From Holacanthus passer (taxonomy: Eukaryota > Chordata > Actinopteri > Pomacanthidae): DNA of 64,000 bases. The stretch is from the NCBI GenBank assembly GCA_025331565.1, contig JAFREQ010000040.1, positions 4,699,001 to 4,763,000 on the forward strand, written 5' to 3'. Positions within the stretch are counted from its first letter, which is position 1, and every line of letters begins with the position of its first letter. Below the pieces are notes generated by a model. That model saw only the letters and a list, made by a program, of their open reading frames with translations. It searched no databases and had not been told where the DNA came from. The translations under genes were made by a program, and so were the position numbers. Below are positions 56,111-64,000 of the stretch, one piece after another.

Positions 56111-58726
56111 TATTGTTACCTCATTCACACAACACAATTACGCAATGTCTTATTTCAGGAAGTCTTATTTCAATTTTAACTGACATTTATGACGAAGTGG
56201 GAGTTGGATTAAATAAGACTGGACAACCTCTGTAAATGTTAGGCTGATATTAAATGGATTTTCAGTGTGATAAAGGTCAGCATTTCCTTTTCTATAAGTA
56301 GTAGCTGTGTAAATGTTAAAAAAAAAGAAAAGTTATGCATTAAACACAGTCATTAATGTGGTGCTTTGTGCTGCACATTGCGATGTGACAATAGCATGAA
56401 TTAGTTTTAGAATCGATGACTGTAAGCACTCAGTAATAATGTTTTTTTTTTAAAGCTGTGCATTCTTACAAGTACATGAATACAAAGTAGTTATACCGAG
56501 CTGAAGGTCCATGTCACCACTGGTCCAAAATAAAACCAAAATTACCAGTCCCCTCTCATCTCACAGTGCTTTTCATCTCAGAAGGTGAAGCCCATGTCGT
56601 CTCTAATTTGGGATCAGAGATGGTTTCTTTCTTTTTATAGCACTCTTGTGTCTCTGTGGGTGATTACATGGTGTTTCATTGGATTTTCAGCGGATAAAAG
56701 TTGCCATGTTGTTTATCCTCACTATTGCTAACACTCCCCTTCGTTTCATACAAGCTGCTGTTGCTGAGGAAACCGTACATATATCACTTCCCTTTGTGTG
56801 AGAGGACTTTTTCTCCTCTGCTGAAAGAAACCAGAACAAAAGCACTATAAAAACCAACAGAGATAAAAAACCATATGGCTGCATCTTCCTCCAGCTAAAA
56901 GAGACTCAAAACTATCATCACTTTCATGTCAGAGTAACTCAGCTCAGAGTTTTTCTGGATAAATAGCTCCATAGTGAATCTTGCAGTAATGGACAGCAAC
57001 CTTTTAAGATGGTATATGAAAGGGCTCGGCATCATGTAAAAAGATATAATGCTCAATCTTACTTCACAGATGAAGGTTGCTAAAAATGTACTTTTTTAAC
57101 CCATTAGCGCAACATATGTACGTGTATGAGACTGTTTGGAGAATCGAGCAGAGCTGCAGTGAAAACTACAACCTGAAGCAGAGAAAATGGTAGATTTTTG
57201 ATTGGTTTAGATTTGAATTGAAACCATATTGTCATTGTTATCAATTCAATAAATGATAAATCTCATATAGAAGCATTCTGGCAGCGAAACCAATGCGAAT
57301 TATCTTCTTGTGATCCATTACCTGGAACGTCATTCTGCAGAAAGATGACTGTACGACAGCTGATTTTCCAAACCAGCCCTGTCACAGATGGGAATAATGA
57401 AACCATCTGTGTGCTGTGGCAGTGCCATCACATCCATTTCGCTGTTGTTACCGCTGATCTGCGGAGCTGAGGTCAGGACCAAGGTCTCCGCTGACTACTC
57501 ATTACTGCGATACTACAATCCACCAGGGGTGTGTTGCTCATTTTATGAATGCAGGCTGTTGTGCCAGGAGGTAAGATAAAAGTTGGACGGATATCTGTTC
57601 CAGCCACCCTGGGGAACGAGCAGCTTTATTTTCATCGCCAGAAAGTGGTGTCTAAATACAGTGTGAACTCTCCACAAAACATTGACCACATCTGAGCTTT
57701 GAGCTTTCTGACGCATCTGTTATAATCAGCACAGTTTTTTTCGTCGTCATATAAAAATAATTACAGCTTTGGCGTTAATTTGAACTGATGGTGTGCACCT
57801 ACTTAATTTGATGATAAACGAAATTCAATCAGGAAATTTAAAACCATGTATGAAGCAACTGTCAAAGTGCTCATTTTATTTCCTAAACTACTGAAGACAT
57901 AGGGATGCTGAACCAATGAATGTTAAATACTGCATATCCAGTTTGCAACGGCACACATACATCAGTTATCAATCTGTTAACATAGAGATGGTCAGTAATT
58001 TTTCACTTTGACATCCAAAACAAACAGTATATGATTCAACTCTGTGGAATATCCTTGATGAAAATGTATTTTAAGCATTGAAATGGTTAAAAAAAAAAAA
58101 AAAGTCAGAGGCACACATTATTCATTATTCTCTTGTTGTTCCAATACATGTTACAGGCGGCTCGCTTTGTGCATGACCCAAATTTCATATATTAAAATAA
58201 TTAAATGAACATCATAAACATGTGGCAACTAGTCTACTGATGACTTGAACTAACAGCTGCGTGCCAACTAGGAAAATCTTTTGTCGGGAGCATCCCTGTT
58301 TTAAATACATGATGAAGTGCTTTGTCTAAAATAAAATGAATCCTCTGACATGGCAGCCAACTCTTTTTCAGCTAAACATGCTCTGATTCACTCAAGGCTT
58401 CATCACAAGGCCACTTCCTCATTCGTGAAAAAAGTCTTATCTTCCAAAATGACCGTCTGTGTTTACTAACACAGGGAATTATTCTTGCTCAGTGTTCTGT
58501 GGCCGCAAATCATTTAAAAAAGAAACAGGGCAAAATGCTCCCCTCTTCTGTCCGTAAGACGCAGAAGAGGAACATTCCACAGGAAGTTTACACGCCGCCT
58601 CTTCCCTTCATCCCTCGCTCTTCCTGCCTCCGCTGATCTTTGCTGATTACTGTTGGCTGGGTGGGCTGATAAGGGATGCTAATGAGGAGAGGAGACCTTT
58701 AGACATTTAGTGGTGTGAAAAGTTAT

Positions 58727-58752
58727 GAGAGAGAGAGAGAGAGAGAGAGAGA
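58727..58752. repeat. (GA)n microsatellite
   Basis: Thirteen GA dinucleotides. Confidence 0.85.
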
Positions 58753-58851
58753 TTAAACATAGAAATGATTTTGACGTTTTCTAATTTTTTTTTTTTTTTT
58801 TTGGCAGTTGAAAGTCAGTGAACACAGCATTTGACAACACTGGTTTGAAAG

Positions 58852-58915
58852 CACAGACAGGTCACCAGCCCATCTCAAGGCTAACACACATTCATACCCC
58901 ACATCCAGACTCCAT
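58852..58915. mobile_element. Teleost repeat fragment
   Basis: GACAGGTCACCAGCCCATCT followed by CAAGGCTAACACACATTCA resembles the interior of a widespread teleost repeat (CAGGTCGCCAGTC...GGGCTAACACACA). It lies between two T-runs. Confidence 0.4.
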
Positions 58916-61900
58916 CCAAGGGTCAGAGATTCGATTTGATATTTTTTTTTTTTTTTCTGGACAAAATATACTGTTGCAGCAGCTGCCACAGGTTCTATCA
59001 GATAGCGTGATTGTTCCAGGCAGGTCGGCTGTTTGTCACCACGGCCGTCAACACCACCCACTCCCGGTCAGGACACCTGCTGCCACAGCAATCAGAAGAC
59101 TTATCCAAAAAGTGCCGCTGCTTTGTCTGTGGCTGACAGAACAGCTATCACTGCCTGCAGGGTAACAAAGAACACGAGGAACTGAACCCTGATGTAACAG
59201 AGGTACAAATGGTTTCTGCACGACTTTCCTCCTCTTAATCAATGCCTGTCAGGTGGTTGATGAATGCGAGTGATTATCTATCTGTGTTGGTGTTAACGCA
59301 GTGTTTTCCTGCCTGCTGACCCCTGTATGTCAGGCAGGGCTGGAACCAGGATTTTAAAAACACTAATTCCATGTTCACAGTAGAGATTGGAAAAATTCCC
59401 ACATTAACAACTATTTATGAGGATCTTGGGGTTGAGGATAAAGCCACTGAATGCATCTCCAGCAATAAGTATTAACTATTTTGACCCCTACAAGACCTTT
59501 CTATATTTTATTATTCACAACTGAAAAGATGCTTCTGTCCTCCAGGGTTTTAAAGAATACTTTCAATTCAATTAGCGCTTCAGGGAAATGACAGAGGAAT
59601 TAGTTTGTGTTGGCTGATCATGAGGCACTACAAGAAGCTTAAACGCATCGCAGCCAAACTTAAAATGCAAAAAGGAAATCTGCTCTCAATTTTCTGCACT
59701 GTTGCTTTTCTGTTTCCTTTTCTAAAATGAATTGGGCGCAACACGTGTGAAAAAGGGTGTAAAATCGAGTGAGGAAAACGCGGGGAGAATTAATATTCAG
59801 ACACGCACTGGTCAAGGGCTCCAGCTATGATGCATGATGCTGGAATAGGCTCATCGCTGTGTTCCCAGGGTCAAATCGAAAAAGAATAAAGGGAGAGTAA
59901 CATTTCAAAAGCTGTTTGGATGGTAGAAATCTATTCAGCTACTTTGGAAATATCATTTTCTAAAGTCAAGAAACCCTGAAAATTTGAGGGCCTAGGTTTC
60001 AATATAACATCAGAAGGCTGTGACCTGAAGGTGGGTGGTTTCAACATACTGAACATCTGACCTGTGTAAAAAAACATTGCTGAGAACATAAAACCCTGGG
60101 AAAATAGTCACACTCCTGCTGGAAAATATGGAAATGGACACAGTCATGAATATAAAGTTCTCCACCCTGCGCCTTTTCAATATCAGCAGGGATCTGAGGC
60201 AAATGTGTGGCGGAGAAATCGGGGAAAGATTGTGTTAAAAAGAACCAATACTCTGTGATATGAACCATGATGTGCACCAGGCTACGGTATAAAGGAAGTG
60301 ATCATCTTATTCCTCTAAAATTTTCCCTTTGATACTCAAGATGCACTTGGCTGCACAGTGTCAGTAATCTTTGAGGAACCAAATTTCTTTCAGAGTGAAC
60401 CTGCTCCACTTCCAGAATCTCTATATAATGTCAGAGTTTGGACCATACCTATGAAAATCTTTACACTCTTGACAAATGGCTGCAGTAATTAAGGCTTGGA
60501 CCTCTCCGTTGCTGCTTCTCAAGAAAGTCAAGAGTGTTTACTCAGGTATGTAATGATTGGCTTTTTCTTACCGGGGGATGAGATCCAGATGTGTGTGTGT
60601 TGGCTACTGGAGTGAAAGAGGGCACCGCAGCTCGCACATGTGGGTCGATGTCTCGTACACTCCAAAAGTCTAATAATCAGCTGCTCTAAAATAGGAGCGA
60701 ACGCCAAAACCAGCCAGCAGATAGGAAGGAATCTGACAGTCCCTCTTCTAACGATCGTGTGAGATTTGTTTTTCAAAAATAAACTACCATCTATCAGGAA
60801 CTGGGATCCAGCCGCTTTGATTGGGATTTAATGTACATGACGACTTGCTTTCAGCTTGATGGAATAGCTAATTAAAATTTGGATGCTGGTTGCAGTGTAA
60901 TGATGCCATGTATTTCTTGTGTAATTCTTCATTCATGAACATTAAAGACTTCCATCAGAGGAGATTATTGTTTGTATGTAATGACTGAAATCACCATCCT
61001 AGAGTCACTGCACCAATTGGCTGCAACACCCAGTAGTAGACACTTAGACAATGGACAATATACAGAATGACATTACTCCCAAGTACAATGGAAAGATAAT
61101 GAAAGGTCATTTCAACCTGAAAAAGGCCATCTTGATGAGAACAGCTACCTGGAATTGAGCAAAGATAAAGGTCAGGCCGTGTCATTAACGGTAAGTGGTT
61201 TCATTTCCTTCAGTGTGCTCAGCAGCATGAATAGTTTCAACCAAAACTTGCAATATTTGAACCAAATCATTCTTATAATTATTTTCAGCAGGCATTGAGG
61301 TGAAGTTGAGCTAAAAGCGTAAAATTAATCCTTGTTTTCATTCTTGTCGTTTTGAAGTTACTGTAGTAAGAAAGTGAAACATTAATTGTCCCTTTAATCT
61401 TTGAGCTTTTTTTTTTTTGTTCAGTCATTTAAAGGATTATTTCAAGCATGATGAAGAAAAATCTGCAGCTGTGATGATTACTGGCCTGTTAAAGAGATCT
61501 GTCATTCTTGTGATTCTGATGGAAGCTGTGTATTTTGTCATATTTTTTCCAAAACTAGGTTTGTATGGAACATGATGAGGATATGGATGAAAGTGGATTG
61601 TGACACAAGAGTAGTTTGAGAAGTTCCAGTATGTGGGTGTTTTGATGCTTTTCTTTCAATCCAAGCAGCCTACTGGTCTCCATTGTTGAGGAAAACTAAA
61701 CTTTTCACAACTTTGACAAAAAGAAAAGAAAAATCTTCCACTAGCTTTTACCTAAGTTTTACCACTTCCTCTCAAGCCGACAGAAGGTTTTAGAATCAAA
61801 AGATAGATTTTGGGTGGAGTGTAATTTTAATTTTTCAAAATCTTGGATATGTCAGGTGTCAGAGGTTTATTAATGTGACTGCAAATACACTGAGACACTC

Positions 61901-63729
61901 AAAAATTGTTTAATATCAAGTGACCTTTTTCATAGTGACAGATCCAACTTCTCTAATGACGTAACTGCAGCTCTTCTCAGTTCACAGACTCTCCATTAGA
62001 CTCTGTTCTAATACTTGCTGGCATGCATATGTAATGCTCGCTTATTTGACCCTGCTCTTTTCACGTTATCAAAATCCAGACACCAAATTGTAAGGATGTT
62101 TTGGTTCTCAGGGGACCACACAAAATTAGAACAAAGTATGTTTACCTTCAGCTTGTGGGTCAGCGGCACCATAACCATGCTATGTTACCATGTTGTAGAT
62201 GAACACAGAGGAAAGAATGCATCAAAGCTTTGTCATTTATCACCAGAGCACTAACAACTCTGCAGCTCAAACAGCTTAATGGCTCAATTATTTTTTGCGA
62301 AATGGCCACCACATGTTCAAATGTGTGTCCACGTTCATTCCAAGGCATTAGCTGGGCTAGAATGAATGTGTTGTAAACAAATAATCATGCATACATACAG
62401 TCAAAGAGAGATATGAGAGCATCATATGAATCAACAGCCGTGTTTCTATAACAGTTCCATTATGTGTTAAGTATGTAAACCAATCACAGCAGAAATGTTA
62501 AACACATCCACTTTGTATTTGATTAATCATCTGTGCTGCAAACGCTTTAGGTGGCACTGGTATTCAGGAATTTGGCAATGAATAAGGAATGAATAAGGAA
62601 AGTGGCTCCAGTGGAATTTAGCCTGTTTACAAATTCCTTTAAAAAACAGTGTTCAAAGTGTAATATAGCCTCCATAGCACACACACAGACAAATATGACT
62701 CTTCCATTGAGATAAGGAATAAATATAAGTAGTATCATCCTTGAATCAAGCTTTGACAAGTTGGTGGAAAGCAAAAAAAAATGGGACTGCTCTATATTAT
62801 TTAGTGATAAAACAGTGACCCCTGCAGGAAAAAGTCCCACACTGTCATAAAGATGCAACCAGCCAAGGCCTCTCATCAATTTCAAAACACTCTCAGAAAT
62901 TGTGCTGTGTTTCATCTGATGAATGAAATGTACACTTTCTTGGTAATTTTGACTATTGATGCAACAACAAATTCAAGACAGAGATTAACCTTTTTTAACC
63001 CAAAGTTTGTCAACCTTAGGGTTAAAAACTAATGTTGGCTCACTGCGTATCCACATGGGCTTGCAGGAGATCTGTAAAAGTGATACTCTGATTTAGTTTG
63101 CTGTGTCTTTATTTCTAAAAAAAATGGGAGACCAATAGCCAGTGTTGAAACAGGTCAGCTCAGACATCTGGAGGTTTAGTAGTATTCTGATTTGCATCTC
63201 TGTTTACCTAAATTGCTGTAAATTTTCAAAGTGGACTCCTGAGGTTGACACGATCCATGCTGAGTTCTTGTGCCATGTGTCAGAGCAGCTTTTATATACT
63301 GATTGTGTGTTTATTGTGTGATAAGGCAAACTGAAGTCAAATGGAATTCTTTTGACTAAAAACACAGTCGTAGGACATTCAGGCAGGGTTGCACATAAAG
63401 TTGAACATTCCTAACAGAGTCTGCTGCAAGATTGCACATAATGATATCAGTAGGTTTGACTTGATATAGGCAAGAAAGAGAGGGATTTATTTAAACATTT
63501 CCTGCCCTCTAAAAGACAGAAAAAAGAAGAGAAAGGAAATAAAATGAAAAGAAACAGTAACAGTAATAACATTAAGACAGAAGAACACACGGCACCTCAA
63601 GACAATTAAGTAAAACTATAAATATTATAAATCTTTTTGGTACAGATTAGATGGCAGAAGCTGAATTTTAAGTATAGTATGAAGTTTAAGTAATTATCAT
63701 TGCACAAAGAAAAAGTAAAGGCAATAAAT

Positions 63730-63732
<3 letters not shown>

Positions 63733-63770
<38 letters not shown>
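63733..63770. repeat. (GT)n microsatellite
   Basis: About 18 uninterrupted GT units. Confidence 0.9.
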
Positions 63771-64000
63771 GTCTGTTCATTTTCGCTTTCTAGTCACAAC
63801 AGGTGATCAACTCTAAAGTTATATTTGACTCTAATCTGATGCTATAATACTGAAGTGCTGGTAAACATGATTATTAGCATCTACTCACTGTAATCATCTG
63901 TTTCCACCACAACAGATAAGAGAGATCAGCAGGATTCCCATTACAGTCTTTCTAATTTTCATAAATTCAATTCCTGATACATGTAGCATCAAAACTTTTT

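Larger units (their letters stand above)
56111..64000. other. Non-coding stretch, no gene supported
   Basis: Open frames reach at most 122 codons without domains. It holds an A-run at about 58,089-58,104, T-runs at about 58,785-58,802 and 58,939-58,956, and the microsatellites and repeat fragment listed separately. Confidence 0.5.

Noticed and set aside
62547..62915. Open frame of 122 codons on the - strand
   Set aside because: The length is within chance expectation for a window of this size. There is no domain, acceptor or related exon nearby.

Overview
The window is vertebrate nuclear DNA, almost certainly from a teleost and probably a percomorph. The signs are spliced genes with GT-AG introns, several interspersed-repeat tails that are ubiquitous in teleosts, dense (CA)n, (CT)n and (TATC)n microsatellites, and a got1l1-adrb3 gene pair that matches the GOT1L1-ADRB3 neighbourhood on human 8p11.23.

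Positions 1-11,050 are almost entirely repetitive. Positions 1-1,400 hold about 250-bp diverged tandem units. Most carry a 13-19-nt exon-like cassette between a polypyrimidine-CAG and a GTAAGT/GTGTTA donor, all on the + strand. Two copies of a decayed BEL/Pao-like retroelement segment (1,633-2,250 and 3,584-3,962) flank minisatellite A (2,340-3,545). Minisatellite B (3,976-6,515) is interrupted by four near-identical (CT)n-plus-263-bp element copies. Next come a 1.3-kb pyrimidine tract with more than 40 CAG trinucleotides (6,515-7,845), a LINE-type tail, and the G-rich minisatellite C (7,985-11,045). A, B and C share a GTGGTCT-AAA core and look like descendants of one ancestor.

At 11,356-11,718 are the last two coding exons of an unidentified + strand gene. 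They encode a Ser/Thr/Pro-rich stalk followed by a C-terminal hydrophobic segment, with two AATAAA signals after the stop. Read in the same phase, most of the micro-cassettes encode S-x-S-T-x-like pentapeptides. They may therefore be stalk exons of this gene, separated from its 3' end by a satellite-expanded intron of about 10 kb. This is the most novel candidate in the window and it is a hypothesis.

Positions 15,001-20,634 (- strand) hold a complete eight-exon got1l1 (aspartate aminotransferase-like). The key catalytic positions are substituted, so the product looks like a pseudoenzyme. Positions 32,177-33,460 (- strand) hold adrb3, a beta-adrenergic receptor on one long coding exon whose stop codon overlaps a GTAAGT donor. 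A tRNA-Ala(AGC) gene lies at 42,389-42,461 (- strand). The rest of 21-64 kb has no gene I can support. It holds microsatellites, old transposon fragments, and two weak orphan reading frames (38,885-39,287 and 50,241-50,447).
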